A DNA stretch of 64,000 nt. Source: Actinotalea sp. Marseille-Q4924 (lineage in GTDB: Bacteria; Actinomycetota; Actinomycetes; Actinomycetales; Cellulomonadaceae). Each line of letters starts with the position of its first letter. Within the stretch, counting starts at the first letter, position 1. The notes below the pieces were generated by a model, which was not told the DNA's origin, searched no databases, and saw nothing but the letters and a program-made list of their open reading frames with translations. Below are positions 54,821-63,404 of the stretch, piece by piece. The translations under genes and the position numbers were made by a program. The DNA lies in assembly GCF_916618755.1 (NCBI RefSeq), contig NZ_CAKAKB010000003.1, positions 930,001-994,000 of the forward strand. Direction: 5' to 3'.

Positions 54821-56002
54821 TCAGCGCGACCAGGTGCGCGCCACCCGTTCGACCCGTGCCCGGAGAGCGCGCGCGACCTCGCCGCCGTCCCGGGACAGCA
54901 CCTCCCCGGGCCGTTCCGCCACCGCGTAGACCCCCGAGACGCCGGCCGCGCCCCACTCGCGACGACCGACGTGCACCTCGCCGGCCACCGCCACCACGGG
55001 GACCGCCCGCCGCAGGGCCGCGGCGGCCACGGTCGCGACCACGCCGTCGTGGAGCGAGTGGCCGTCGAGCGCGCGCTCGCCGGTCAGGACGAGGTCCGCG
55101 TCGTCGAGGCGCCCGTGCAGGCCTGCGGTCTCCGCACCGACGTGGGCACCCGGCCGCAGGACGCCGCCGAGCGCGGCCACGACGAACCCGAGCCCGCCAC
55201 CGGCACCGGCGCCGGGCAGCTGCGCGAGCCGCCGGGTGTGCTCGCGGCCGTCACCGGCCGGCACGAGCAGGTCGCGGCGGAACGCGTCCCCCGCGACGAC
55301 CTCGCCGACGAGGTGGGCGAGGGCGCTCAGGGCGCGCTCCAGGTCCTGGCCCTCGTCCTGCTTCACCCGCCGCGCCGACGCGAGCGCGGCACTGGTGCCG
55401 TGCAGGCCGAGGAGCTGGACGTCGGAGTCGACCGCCCCGACCAGGTGCACGGACGCCAGCTCGCGGCGCAGCTCCGCGAGGCCGTCGAGGTCGGCGGCCG
55501 ACAGGCCCGACAGCGCGGCCCCGCCGCGGCGCAGCGCCGGTGCGGCCAGGCCGAGCCCGGCGAGCACCCCCGCGCCGCCGTCGTGCGTGGCGACCCCGCC
55601 GACGGCCACGACGACGCGGCGGATCCCGTGGTCGAGCACGGCACGCAGCGCCTGCCCGAGACCGTACGAGCTCGTCACCGACGGGTCCTCGACGCCGGCG
55701 AGCAGGTGCGGCCCCAGGACGAGGGCCGCCTCGAGGTAGGCCGTGGGGCCGTCGGCGTCGTCGTGGACGAGCACGGGGACCGGCACGTCGGCACCGTCGG
55801 GACCGGCGACCGTGACGGGCAGGACCTCGCCGCCGCGGACGGCGCGCACGGCCTCGGTGAAGCCCGGCCCGCCGTCGGACAGGGGCAGCCGCACCAGCGC
55901 GTCGTCCGGCGCCGCGGCTGCCCAGCCGGCGGCCATGACCTCGGCCGCCTGGGCCGCGGAGAGGGCGTCGGCGAACCGGTCGGGGGCCACGAGGATGCGC
56001 AC
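54821..56002 (-). CDS. Glycerate kinase (GckI/GarK family)
   Basis: 393 residues. It should phosphorylate glycerate with ATP. Family blocks include APDRFADALSAAQAAEVMAAG near the N-terminus (shown in part), LSDGGPGFTEA, GVATHDGGAGVLAGLG, GAGAGGGLGFV and LVLTGERALDGHSLHDGV. Canonical APDSFKGSLSA becomes APDRFADALSA, so the usual Lys is lost; substrate or activity could differ. The GTG at 56002 follows a CACGAT hexamer by 6 bases, and the longer upstream frame lacks family sequence. Position agrees with Rv2205c. Confidence 0.88.
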   Translation of the reverse strand: MRILVAPDRFADALSAAQAAEVMAAGWAAAAPDDALVRLPLSDGGPGFTEAVRAVRGGEVLPVTVAGPDGADVPVPVLVHDDADGPTAYLEAALVLGPHLLAGVEDPSVTSSYGLGQALRAVLDHGIRRVVVAVGGVATHDGGAGVLAGLGLAAPALRRGGAALSGLSAADLDGLAELRRELASVHLVGAVDSDVQLLGLHGTSAALASARRVKQDEGQDLERALSALAHLVGEVVAGDAFRRDLLVPAGDGREHTRRLAQLPGAGAGGGLGFVVAALGGVLRPGAHVGAETAGLHGRLDDADLVLTGERALDGHSLHDGVVATVAAAALRRAVPVVAVAGEVHVGRREWGAAGVSGVYAVAERPGEVLSRDGGEVARALRARVERVARTWSR

Positions 56003-56063
56003 CGGGTCATCGTGCCCCACCACCCCCTTCGGTCCGCGACCGCCCTGTGGGAGACTGCCGCGC

Positions 56064-57284
56064 GTGAGCACCGCCACCAGCGACGCCGGCGCCGGGACGA
56101 CCGCCGGCTTCGTCGAGCCGACACCGTCCGCGCTCCTGCTGCTGGGCCAGGGCAGGGACCTGGCGTCCGAGCGTGGCGTCGAGTGCCCGGGGGCCCTGCC
56201 GTCCCCGAGCGACCCCGACCTCGTCGAGCGGGCGCGCGCGGCGCGTGCGGCCCTGGGCGACAGCCTCTTCGTCCTCGGTCACCACTACCAGCGCGACGAG
56301 GTCATCCAGTTCGCGGACGTCACCGGAGACTCGTTCCGGCTCGCCCGGGAGGCCGCCGCACGCCCCCAGGCCGAGCACATCGTCTTCTGCGGCGTGCACT
56401 TCATGGCCGAGTCCGCCGACATCCTGACGGCGCCGGACCAGAAGGTCCTCCTGCCCGACCTCGCCGCCGGCTGCTCCATGGCCGACATGGCAGCCATCGA
56501 GCAGGTCGAGGAGGCCTGGGAGGTCCTCGCCGACGCCGGTGTGGCCGACAGCACCGTCCCCGTCACCTACATGAACTCCTCCGCGGCGATCAAGGCCTTC
56601 ACCGGCCGGCACGGCGGGACCGTGTGCACGTCCTCCAACGCCCAGGTCGCCCTGCGGTGGGCCTTCGACCAGGTCGGCGGGGCGGAGGGGCAGGGGACGG
56701 TGCTCTTCATGCCGGACCAGCACCTGGGCCGCAACACCGCGGTGCTCCAGCTGGGCCTGCGCCCCGAGGACTGCGTGGTGTTCGACCCGCGCCGGCCCGG
56801 CGGTGGGCTCACCGCGCAGCAGCTCCGGGACGCCCGCATGGTCCTGTGGCGCGGGCACTGCTCGGTGCACGGCCGGTTCTCGGCGCGCAACGTCAGCGAG
56901 GTCCGGGAGCGCGTGCCCGGCGTGACGGTGCTGGTGCACCCGGAGTGCACCCACGAGGTCGTCACCGCCGCGGACATGGTGGGCTCGACCGAGTACATCG
57001 TCCGGGCGCTGGGCGCGGCGGAGCCGGGCTCGTCGTGGGCGATCGGCACCGAGCTGAACCTCGTGCGCCGTCTCGCCCGCCAGCACCCGGAGCTGGACGT
57101 GCACTACCTCGACTCGACGGTGTGCTTCTGCTCGACGATGAACCGCATCGACCTGCCGCACCTGGTCTGGACCCTGGAGTCGCTGGTCCAGGGCCGGACC
57201 GTGAACCGCGTCGTCGTGGACGCCGACGACGCGCACTGGGCACGCGTGGCGCTGGACCAGATGCTCGCTCTGCCCGGGCTGTAG
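56064..57284 (+). CDS. nadA: Quinolinate synthase
   Basis: 406 residues. It condenses iminoaspartate with dihydroxyacetone phosphate to quinolinate for NAD synthesis, using a [4Fe-4S] cluster. The three cluster cysteines are in IVFCGVHFMAES, LVHPECTHEVV and STVCFCSTMNRI. An N-terminal extension of about 50 residues before the fold is common in actinobacteria. The GTG at 56064 is preceded by GAGACT with a 7-base gap. nadB and nadC are not adjacent. The neighbouring ErpA-like gene could supply its cluster. Confidence 0.95.
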   Translation: MSTATSDAGAGTTAGFVEPTPSALLLLGQGRDLASERGVECPGALPSPSDPDLVERARAARAALGDSLFVLGHHYQRDEVIQFADVTGDSFRLAREAAARPQAEHIVFCGVHFMAESADILTAPDQKVLLPDLAAGCSMADMAAIEQVEEAWEVLADAGVADSTVPVTYMNSSAAIKAFTGRHGGTVCTSSNAQVALRWAFDQVGGAEGQGTVLFMPDQHLGRNTAVLQLGLRPEDCVVFDPRRPGGGLTAQQLRDARMVLWRGHCSVHGRFSARNVSEVRERVPGVTVLVHPECTHEVVTAADMVGSTEYIVRALGAAEPGSSWAIGTELNLVRRLARQHPELDVHYLDSTVCFCSTMNRIDLPHLVWTLESLVQGRTVNRVVVDADDAHWARVALDQMLALPGL

Positions 57285-57343
57285 GCCCTTGCGCCGGACC
57301 GGGACGCCGGCCGGCACGTCAGGAGGACGACGGAGGTGGTCGT

Positions 57344-57943
57344 GTGGCGACCGGAGACCCGCTGCGGGTCGGCATCCTGGTCTTCGACGGCGCCGAGGAG
57401 CTCGACGTGGCCGGGCCCTACGAGGTGCTCGCCACGTGGGCGGAGCACTCTGCGCTGCGCCCCTCGGTGGTGACCTTCTCCCCCGACGGGAACGGCGTGC
57501 GGTGCGCGAAGGGGTTGCGGCTCGTGCCCGACCACGGGGCCGAGGACGTGGGGCCGCTGCACGTGCTCGTCCATCCCGGCGGAGAGGGGACGCGGGCGCT
57601 GGCGACCGACCCCGAGCACCTCGCGTGGCTGCGCCGGACCCGCGCGACGACGCCGCTGGTCACCAGCGTCTGCACCGGGGCGCGCGTCCTCGCGGCCGCG
57701 GGGCTGCTGGCAGGGCGACCCGCGACGACGTCCTGGGACGCGTTCGACGACATCGCCAGGATCGACCCGAGCGTGCTGCTGGACACGGAGGCCCGCTTCG
57801 TCGACGACGGCGACGTCGTCACGGCTGCGGGCGTCAGCGCCGGGATCGACATGGCCCTCCACCTGGTGGCACGGCTGGAGTCGCCGGAGGTCGCGCGTCA
57901 GGTCCGGCGGGCGATCCAGTACGACCCGCGACCACCGGTCTGA
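57344..57943 (+). CDS. DJ-1/PfpI family protein
   Basis: 199 residues with a class I glutamine-amidotransferase-like fold. VGILVFDGAEELDVAGPYEVL opens the domain (in part: LVFDGAEELDVAGP), and TSVCTGARVLAAAGLL carries the nucleophile-elbow Cys near residue 106. TTSWDAFDD and AGVSAGIDMALHLV complete the family pattern seen in isonitrile hydratases and the sensor half of GATase-AraC regulators, but no HTH is attached. Function is unknown. The GTG at 57344 has GGAGG 7 bases upstream. Confidence 0.87.
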   Translation: MATGDPLRVGILVFDGAEELDVAGPYEVLATWAEHSALRPSVVTFSPDGNGVRCAKGLRLVPDHGAEDVGPLHVLVHPGGEGTRALATDPEHLAWLRRTRATTPLVTSVCTGARVLAAAGLLAGRPATTSWDAFDDIARIDPSVLLDTEARFVDDGDVVTAAGVSAGIDMALHLVARLESPEVARQVRRAIQYDPRPPV

Positions 57944-57952
57944 CGCGGACGG

Positions 57953-57958
57953 TAACGT
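57953..57958 (+). promoter_or_regulatory. Leaderless-type -10 box of the thioesterase gene
   Basis: TAACGT ends 7 bases before the GTG at 57966, directly after the DJ-1/PfpI stop. Confidence 0.5.
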
Positions 57959-57965
57959 CGCCGCG

Positions 57966-58517
57966 GTGAGCCGACAGATCCAGCTGACCCTCGCCTCCAC
58001 GTTCCCGCGGCGTGCCGTACCCGGCCGGACGATCCTCGACCCCTCGGTGACGCGGACCCGCGTGCGCCCGGGCGACCTGGACTTCTACCTGCACGTCAAC
58101 AACGGCGTCTACCTGCAGATGATGGACGTCGCACGCAGCAACCTCCTCGCCGACCTCGGTGCCTTCCCGCTGCTGCGACGGCACGGCTGGTACCCGGTCG
58201 TCGCCTCCTCCGCGATGACGTACCGGCGCTCGCTGCAGCTCGGGGACCCCGTGGAGATCACGACCCGCGTCGTGGGCTGGGACCCCCGCGTCGTGTACCT
58301 CGAGCAGGTCTTCCGCCGTCGTGGGGACCTGTGCGCGCGCGGGCTGGTGGCCGGACGGTTCCTGTCCCGCTCCGGCGCCCGCGTCCCCGCGCCCGACGTG
58401 GCGGTGCTGCTCGGCGCCGACCCGACGAGCCCCGGCCTGCCCGAGGACGTCGTCGCGTGGGCGACGGCGCTCGACGTCGCCCACCGCAGCGGGGCGGAGG
58501 GCGACGTCGTGCGGTAG
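57966..58517 (+). CDS. Hotdog-fold acyl-CoA thioesterase-like protein
   Basis: 183 residues. RVRPGDLDFYLHVNNGVYLQMMD matches the 4-hydroxybenzoyl-CoA thioesterase pattern (core: DLDFYLHVNNGVYL), with Asp and Asn near residues 40-47. The hotdog strands continue through YRRSLQLGDPVEITTRVVGWD. It probably hydrolyses a medium or long acyl-CoA; relatives include human THEM6-like proteins. The GTG is leaderless after TAACGT. It ends 3 bases before the stop of the convergent M20 peptidase. Confidence 0.87.
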   Translation: MSRQIQLTLASTFPRRAVPGRTILDPSVTRTRVRPGDLDFYLHVNNGVYLQMMDVARSNLLADLGAFPLLRRHGWYPVVASSAMTYRRSLQLGDPVEITTRVVGWDPRVVYLEQVFRRRGDLCARGLVAGRFLSRSGARVPAPDVAVLLGADPTSPGLPEDVVAWATALDVAHRSGAEGDVVR

Positions 58518-58520
58518 GCG

Positions 58521-59933
58521 TCAGTCCGCCGGACCTGCGGCACCCAGGCGGGACAGCAGCAGCGCCTCGGCGAGGACGACCTTCTCCAGCTCCCCCAGGT
58601 GCACGGACTCGTCGGCGCCGTGCGCCCGGCTGTCCGGGTCCTCCACGCCGGTCACGAGGATCGCAGCGTCGGGGAACACCTCGAGCAGGTCCGCGATGAA
58701 CGGGATGGAGCCACCGACACCGATGTCGACGGGCTCGGTGCCCCACGCGTCGGCGAAGGCCTGCCGCGCCGTCCGCATCGCCGCGGAGTCCACCGGCGAG
58801 CGGAACGCCTTGCCGAGCTCGCCGTCGACGACGGTGACGCGGGCGCCGAAGGGCGCGTGGCCCTCGAGGTGCGCGCGCAGCGCAGCCGCCGCCTCGACGG
58901 GGTCCTGGCCGGGCGGGATCCGCAGCGACAGCTTCGCGCGGGCACGCGGCGCGATCGTGTTGGACGCCTGTGCCACCGAGGTCGCGTCGATCCCGATGAC
59001 CGACAGCGCCGGCTTCGTCCACATGCGGCCGGTGAGCGTGCCGGACCCGGCCAGGCGGACGCCGTCCAGGACCGACGCATCGGTGCGGAACGCCTCCTCC
59101 GGCAGGTCCACCGCCGGCTCGTCGGCGCTCGTCAGGCCGGCCACGGCGACCGCGCCGTCGTCGTCGTGGAGCGTGGCGATGAGACGGGCCAGGAGGGTCG
59201 GCGCGTCGAGCACCGGCCCGCCGTACATCCCCGAGTGGACGGCGTGCTCGAGCACCGCGACCTCGACCTCGCAGTCGACGAGACCGCGCAGGCTGGTCGT
59301 GAGGGCCGGGACGCCGACCTTCCAGTTGGTGGAGTCGGCGACGACGATGACGTCGGCCTGGAGCAGGTCGCGGTGCTGGGTGAGGAAGTCGACGAAGGTC
59401 GGGGACCCGATCTCCTCCTCGCCCTCGACGAAGACGGTCACGCCGACCGGCAGGTCCTCCCCGAGCACCCGCAGCGCACCGAGGTGCGCGACGACCCCCG
59501 CCTTGTCGTCGGCGGCGCCGCGGCCGTAGAGGCGGCCGTCGCGCTCGGTCGGCTCGAAGGGTGCCGACCGCCAGTCCTCGTCGCGGCCGGGCGGCTGGAC
59601 GTCGTGGTGCGCGTAGAGCAGGACGGTCGGGGCCCCGGCCGGCGCGGGGCGACGGGCGACGACCGCCGGGCGGCTGACGACGCCGTCGGCCCGGGTCGCC
59701 GTGAGCAGCCGGACGTCCGGCATCCCGGCGGCGCCGAGCAGGTCGGCGACGGCGGCGGCACTGGCTGCGACGTGCGCCTGGTCGAACGCGGGCGCGGAGA
59801 CGCTCGGGATGCGCACGAGCGCCTCGAGGTCGGCACGCAGGGCGGGGAAGGCGGCGGACACCCGGTCACGGAGGTCGTCCGTGGCGGTGGCGCGCGACGT
59901 CGGGTCGAGGTTCTCGAGGCTCTCGTGGGTCAC
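58521..59933 (-). CDS. M20-family metallopeptidase (dipeptidase)
   Basis: 470 residues. A di-zinc peptidase: LLYAHHDVQPPG near residues 105-116 holds the first His-x-Asp, GRGAADDKAG near 135-144 the bridging Asp, and EGEEEIGSPTF near 168-178 the catalytic and metal Glu residues. A lid domain occupies about 210-340. It has no signal peptide and should cleave dipeptides in the cytosol. The GTG at 59933 follows TAGCGT by 7 bases; the start MTHESLENLD is hydrophilic, as in relatives. Confidence 0.92.
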   Translation of the reverse strand: MTHESLENLDPTSRATATDDLRDRVSAAFPALRADLEALVRIPSVSAPAFDQAHVAASAAAVADLLGAAGMPDVRLLTATRADGVVSRPAVVARRPAPAGAPTVLLYAHHDVQPPGRDEDWRSAPFEPTERDGRLYGRGAADDKAGVVAHLGALRVLGEDLPVGVTVFVEGEEEIGSPTFVDFLTQHRDLLQADVIVVADSTNWKVGVPALTTSLRGLVDCEVEVAVLEHAVHSGMYGGPVLDAPTLLARLIATLHDDDGAVAVAGLTSADEPAVDLPEEAFRTDASVLDGVRLAGSGTLTGRMWTKPALSVIGIDATSVAQASNTIAPRARAKLSLRIPPGQDPVEAAAALRAHLEGHAPFGARVTVVDGELGKAFRSPVDSAAMRTARQAFADAWGTEPVDIGVGGSIPFIADLLEVFPDAAILVTGVEDPDSRAHGADESVHLGELEKVVLAEALLLSRLGAAGPAD

Positions 59934-59940
59934 CCGCCGA

Positions 59941-59946
59941 ACGCTA
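59941..59946 (-). promoter_or_regulatory. Leaderless-type -10 box of the M20 peptidase gene
   Basis: TAGCGT on the minus strand ends 7 bases before the GTG at 59933. The opposing TACCCT of the DUF3043 gene begins 14 bases away, so the two promoters nearly touch. Confidence 0.5.
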
Positions 59947-59960
59947 CCCGTGCGCTCGAC

Positions 59961-59966
59961 TACCCT
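59961..59966 (+). promoter_or_regulatory. Leaderless-type -10 box of the DUF3043 gene
   Basis: TACCCT ends 6 bases before the GTG at 59973. The whole divergent region between the two starts is only 39 bases. Confidence 0.5.
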
Positions 59967-59972
59967 CAGCCT

Positions 59973-60572
59973 GTGCCTTTCCGTGACCGCAAGAAGGACT
60001 CCCCCGTCGACGCCGTGACGGCCGCCCCCGCCGACCCGTCGGCCGCGCCGCCGCTCGGAGGGAAGGGTCGCCCCACGCCCCGGCGCCGCGAGGCCGAGGC
60101 TGCCCGCCGGCGACCCCTGGTGCCCGAGGACCGCAAGGCCGCGGCCAAGAGCCAGCGCGCCGCCCTGCGCCAGCAGCGCGACCGCGAGTACCAGGCCATG
60201 CTCAGCGGCGACGAGGCGAACCTGCCCGCGCGGGACCGTGGCAAGGTGCGCCGCTACGTGCGCGACTACGTCGACGCGCGCTGGAACCTCGGCGAGTTCT
60301 TCCTGCCGTTCTCGCTGGTGATGGTGTTCGCGATCCTCGTCACGGGCAACGACCCGGCGGCCGGCCTCATCACGCTCGCGGTGCTGTACCTCGTCGTCCT
60401 CATCACCGTCGTCGACGGGTTCATCCTGTCGCGCATCCTCAAGCGGCGCATCGCTGCGAGGTTCGGCGAGGTGCCCCGCGGCACGATGATGTACGGCGTG
60501 GTCCGCGCCTTCCAGATCCGGCGCAGCCGCCTCCCCCGGCCCCAGGTCAAGCGGGGGCAGTACCCGGCCTGA
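59973..60572 (+). CDS. DUF3043 membrane protein
   Basis: 199 residues. A long basic N-terminal half (KGRPTPRRREAEAARRRPL, then RKAAAKSQRAALRQQRD) is followed by two membrane helices at about 107-150 and a basic tail (FQIRRSRLPRPQVKRGQ). DUF3043 proteins are conserved in actinobacteria; function is unknown. The very basic N-terminus could contact nucleic acid or ribosomes. The GTG is leaderless. The last 26 bases overlap the convergent YczE-like gene. Confidence 0.87.
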   Translation: MPFRDRKKDSPVDAVTAAPADPSAAPPLGGKGRPTPRRREAEAARRRPLVPEDRKAAAKSQRAALRQQRDREYQAMLSGDEANLPARDRGKVRRYVRDYVDARWNLGEFFLPFSLVMVFAILVTGNDPAAGLITLAVLYLVVLITVVDGFILSRILKRRIAARFGEVPRGTMMYGVVRAFQIRRSRLPRPQVKRGQYPA

Positions 60573-61206
60573 CGACCTCGTCCGGCTCCACCGCCGAGAC
60601 GGGGCCGGTGGGCACGGTGAACCGGGGAAGCAGCACGTGGACGAGCGGACCGATGCCCAGCGCGTAGGCCGCGGTCGCCACGCCCAGGGTGCCGCCGAGG
60701 GCCCAGCCGGTCACGACGACCGTGACCTCGATGGTGGAGCGGACGAGGCCGACCGACCGGCCGGTGCGCGTCACCAGGCCGGTCATGAGCCCGTCGCGAG
60801 GGCCCGGCCCGAGGCGCGCCCCGATGTAGCAGGCGGTCGCGACGCCGTTGAGCAGGATCCCGCCTGCGCTGAGCCCGACGGCGGCGGGCAGCGGCAACGG
60901 GTCCGGGAGCCGCTCGAGGACCGCGAGGAACGGGTCGACGAGGAGCCCGATGACGAGCACGTTCGCCACGGTGCCGACGCCGGGCCGCTGCCGCAGCGGC
61001 ACCCAGCACAGGAGCACCACGACGCTCAGCGCGAGGGTCGCGGTGCCGAGGGAGATCCCGAGCCGCAGGCTGACGCCCTGACCCAGCACGTCCCACGGCA
61101 TGTTCCCCAGGCCGGCCCGCACCAGTGCCGCGATCGAGGCGGCGTACAGCACGAGCCCGACGGCGAGCTGCAGCCCTCGTCGGGTCGTGGTGAGGCGGGC
61201 GGGCAC
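60547..61206 (-). CDS. YczE/YitT-like integral membrane protein
   Basis: 219 residues with five or six hydrophobic helices. Family features: GLGNMPWDVLGQGVSLRLGI, ARLGPGPRDGLMTGL and GWALGGTLGVATAAYALGIGP. YczE-like proteins have no proven transport substrate. The GTG at 61206 places the first helix at about residue 12. The C-terminus overlaps the end of the DUF3043 gene by 26 bases on the opposite strand. It follows the pyrD gene group, 8 bases after a small gene, and is probably co-transcribed with it. Confidence 0.82.
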   Translation of the reverse strand: MPARLTTTRRGLQLAVGLVLYAASIAALVRAGLGNMPWDVLGQGVSLRLGISLGTATLALSVVVLLCWVPLRQRPGVGTVANVLVIGLLVDPFLAVLERLPDPLPLPAAVGLSAGGILLNGVATACYIGARLGPGPRDGLMTGLVTRTGRSVGLVRSTIEVTVVVTGWALGGTLGVATAAYALGIGPLVHVLLPRFTVPTGPVSAVEPDEVVRPGTAPA

Positions 61207-61214
61207 GACGGCGT

Positions 61215-61424
61215 TCAGCCCTTGCGCAGCGGGACGGCGGGCGCCACGACGGCGCCCTGGTGCAGCAGGCGCGCCGACGCGACACCCTCGCCCGCGAGGG
61301 ACCGCCACTGCTCCCCCAGCCATGCCTCCGCGTCGAACCGGCTCGTGAAGGCCGGGCTCACGGGCCGGTCGACCGCCTGCTCGTCGACGGCGAGGAACTG
61401 CCAGGTCCACTGCGGCCCGCTCAT
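61215..61424 (-). CDS. Small conserved protein coupled to pyrD
   Basis: 69 residues, soluble. It reads as a short alpha/beta unit with WTWQFLAVDEQAVDRPVSPA and RFDAEAWLGEQWRSLA, similar in outline to small actinobacterial proteins of unknown function. The ATG at 61424 overlaps the pyrD stop (ATGA), which fixes the start and shows translational coupling. No catalytic motif is present. Confidence 0.77.
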   Translation of the reverse strand: MSGPQWTWQFLAVDEQAVDRPVSPAFTSRFDAEAWLGEQWRSLAGEGVASARLLHQGAVVAPAVPLRKG

Positions 61425-62464
61425 CGCCCCTCCTGCCGGGCCAGCGCCCGGTTGATCCGTGCGGCCCACGTCGGGCCCTCGTAGATGAAGCCCGTGTACC
61501 CCTGCACCAGGTCGGCCCCGGCCTCACGGTACGCCCGGGCGTCGTCGGCCGTCGTGACACCGCCCACGCCGACGACGACGACGTCCGGGCCGAGGCGGTC
61601 CCGCAGGCGGCGGACCACCTCCAGGCCGCGGGGCAGGACCGGGGGCCCGGACAGCCCGCCCTCGCCGAGGTCGTGGGCGATGGTGGTGTTGACCGCGACG
61701 ACACCCTCGAGGCCGAGCTCGAGGACGAGGTCGGCGACGGCGTCGACGTCCTCGTCCGCCAGGTCGGGCGCGATCTTGACCAGGACCGGGACCCGGTGGC
61801 GCGGACCGGTGGCGTCGTCGGCGGCGGCGCGCACCGCCTCCAGGATCGGCCGGAGGCTCTCGACGGACTGCAGCGCCCGCAGCCCGGGCGTGTTCGGGGA
61901 CGACACGTTGACGACGAGGTAGTCGGCGAAGGGCGCCAGCCGGTGGGCGCTCGCGGCGTAGTCGTCCGGCGCGTCGGCCTCGGGGGTCGCCTTCGTCTTG
62001 CCGATGTTCACGCCGACGACGGCGGCGCGGCCCCAGGGCGTGTCCCGCACCCGGCGCAGGCGCTGCGCGACGGCGTCGGCACCCTCGTTGTTGAAGCCCA
62101 TGCGGTTGCGCACCGCCCGGCGGTCGAGGACGCGCCACAGCCGCGGCCGCTCGTTCCCGGGCTGCCCGAGCGCCGTGACGGTGCCCACCTCGACGAACGC
62201 GAAGCCCAGCATGCCGAGCCCGCGCACCCCGACGGCGTCCTTGTCGAACCCTGCCGCGAGGCCGAAGCGCCCGGGCAGGTCCCGCCCGAGCACGTGGACC
62301 GGCGCAGCGCCGGGGGCCGCGGGTCGCAGCGCCCGGGCCACGGCCGCGCGCAGCGGCGGGACGGCGGCGACGGCGCGGACCAGCCCGAAGCCGAGCTCGT
62401 GGGCCCGCTCGGGGTCCAGCCGGCGCAGCACGTGGTGGAAGAGGAAGGCGTACGGCGAGGACAC
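61421..62464 (-). CDS. pyrD: Dihydroorotate dehydrogenase, quinone-dependent (class 2)
   Basis: 347 residues. It oxidises dihydroorotate to orotate with a quinone in pyrimidine synthesis, bound to the membrane by an N-terminal amphipathic helix (SSPYAFLFHHVLRRLDPERA). FMN and substrate motifs: AAGFDKDAVGV, RNRMGFNNEGAD, VVNVSSPNTPGLR with the catalytic Ser, and GVGGVTTADDA. The N-terminal extension and Ser base mark class 2. The GTG at 62464 follows TAGGTT by 8 bases. Confidence 0.96.
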   Translation of the reverse strand: MSSPYAFLFHHVLRRLDPERAHELGFGLVRAVAAVPPLRAAVARALRPAAPGAAPVHVLGRDLPGRFGLAAGFDKDAVGVRGLGMLGFAFVEVGTVTALGQPGNERPRLWRVLDRRAVRNRMGFNNEGADAVAQRLRRVRDTPWGRAAVVGVNIGKTKATPEADAPDDYAASAHRLAPFADYLVVNVSSPNTPGLRALQSVESLRPILEAVRAAADDATGPRHRVPVLVKIAPDLADEDVDAVADLVLELGLEGVVAVNTTIAHDLGEGGLSGPPVLPRGLEVVRRLRDRLGPDVVVVGVGGVTTADDARAYREAGADLVQGYTGFIYEGPTWAARINRALARQEGR

Positions 62465-62472
62465 AGACGCCG

Positions 62473-62478
62473 AACCTA
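62473..62478 (-). promoter_or_regulatory. Leaderless-type -10 box of pyrD
   Basis: TAGGTT on the minus strand ends 8 bases before the GTG at 62464. It overlaps the stop codon of the upstream membrane protein gene (62476-62478). Confidence 0.5.
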
Positions 62479-62949
62479 CCGGGCGGGCCGGTCCTGCGGT
62501 GCGGGACGGCGATCCGTGGTCCTGCTCAGCCACCACAGGCCGAGGGCCGGCAGCACGAGCGGGACGAAGCCGTACCCCGCGCCGAAGGCGGACCACACGG
62601 TCGCGTCCGGGAAGAGCTCCGGCCGCACGAGCGAGAGGGTCCCCACGGTGAGCACCCCGACCGCCTCGATGGTCACGGCGGCCCAGGCCACCCGGCGCGC
62701 GACCGGACCACCGCGGGCCAGGGCGATCGTCGCCACGACGTACACGACGGCTGCGAAGGCCGACAGGGCGTACGCGACCGGTGCGGCGTCGAAGTCACGC
62801 AGGACCTGCACGCCGGACCGGAAGGTCGCCGCGACCGCGAGGACGCCGTAGACGGCGACGAGCGCGCGCCCGGGCCCGGAGGCCGTGCTCGCAGACCCGC
62901 GGGCGGCGGAGGAGGCCGCCGGCACCCGCCCACCGTCGGGGCCGCTCAC
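62476..62949 (-). CDS. Four-helix membrane protein
   Basis: 157 residues. A short Ala/Ser-rich start is followed by four hydrophobic helices at about 28-48, 60-80, 85-110 and 118-140. The segment SAFGAGYGFVPLVLPALGLWWL ends the membrane part. I recognise no family. The GTG at 62949 overlaps the stop of the preceding membrane gene (GTGA), so the two form a coupled pair that could assemble together. It ends 11 bases before pyrD. Confidence 0.75.
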   Translation of the reverse strand: MSGPDGGRVPAASSAARGSASTASGPGRALVAVYGVLAVAATFRSGVQVLRDFDAAPVAYALSAFAAVVYVVATIALARGGPVARRVAWAAVTIEAVGVLTVGTLSLVRPELFPDATVWSAFGAGYGFVPLVLPALGLWWLSRTTDRRPAPQDRPAR

Positions 62950-63305
62950 GCGCCGGTCCAGACCTGGACGACGCGGTACTGCAGGAACACCACGGTCAGC
63001 GCGGCGACGAGCAGCACCACGGAGCTCCAGCGGGTCCGCTCGGCGAACGCCCAGGCGGCGGCTACCGGCAGGACGAACAACGTCGTGACGAGGTAGCCCC
63101 AGAAGGTCGCCCCGTCGGCCGGGCCGCTGCCCCGCGCGACGGCGACCACGGCGACGACGACCTGCACGAGCAGAAGGGCCTCGACGACGCCGGACGCGAC
63201 GAGCTGCCGCAGGACCACAGGCCGGTCGCGCACCGTGCGCCAGGCGGCCCAGGCCGACACGAGACCGGCGCCGAGGGCCGTGACCAGCACCAGGGGTGTC
63301 CACAC
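62946..63305 (-). CDS. Four-helix membrane protein
   Basis: 119 residues with four hydrophobic helices and short loops; the best marked is VVEALLLVQVVVAVVAVARG. No family recognised. The GTG at 63305 is chosen because TATCCT lies 7 bases upstream, giving a leaderless start; a GTG two codons earlier at 63311 is too close to that hexamer. It is coupled to the next membrane gene by a GTGA overlap. Confidence 0.73.
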   Translation of the reverse strand: MWTPLVLVTALGAGLVSAWAAWRTVRDRPVVLRQLVASGVVEALLLVQVVVAVVAVARGSGPADGATFWGYLVTTLFVLPVAAAWAFAERTRWSSVVLLVAALTVVFLQYRVVQVWTGA

Positions 63306-63312
63306 GGGCACG

Positions 63313-63318
63313 AGGATA
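63313..63318 (-). promoter_or_regulatory. Leaderless-type -10 box of the membrane-protein pair
   Basis: TATCCT on the minus strand ends 7 bases before the GTG at 63305. Confidence 0.45.
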
Positions 63319-63391
63319 CGGCGGGCGGGGACGCCGTCCGCCGCTGCGCTCAGCCTCCTCGCGGGCTCGCGAGCCGGCCGCCGGGCGCGGC

Positions 63392-63397
63392 TACGAT
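63392..63397 (+). promoter_or_regulatory. Leaderless-type -10 box of the aminopeptidase gene
   Basis: TACGAT ends 7 bases before the GTG at 63405, with no Shine-Dalgarno. Confidence 0.5.
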
Positions 63398-63404
63398 CGG
63401 GCGC

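Noticed and set aside
56003-56063. N-terminal extension of the glycerate kinase to the ATG-like frame start at 56077
   Set aside because: It would overlap the nadA start on the other strand and adds non-conserved sequence; the GTG at 56002 begins exactly at the family fold.
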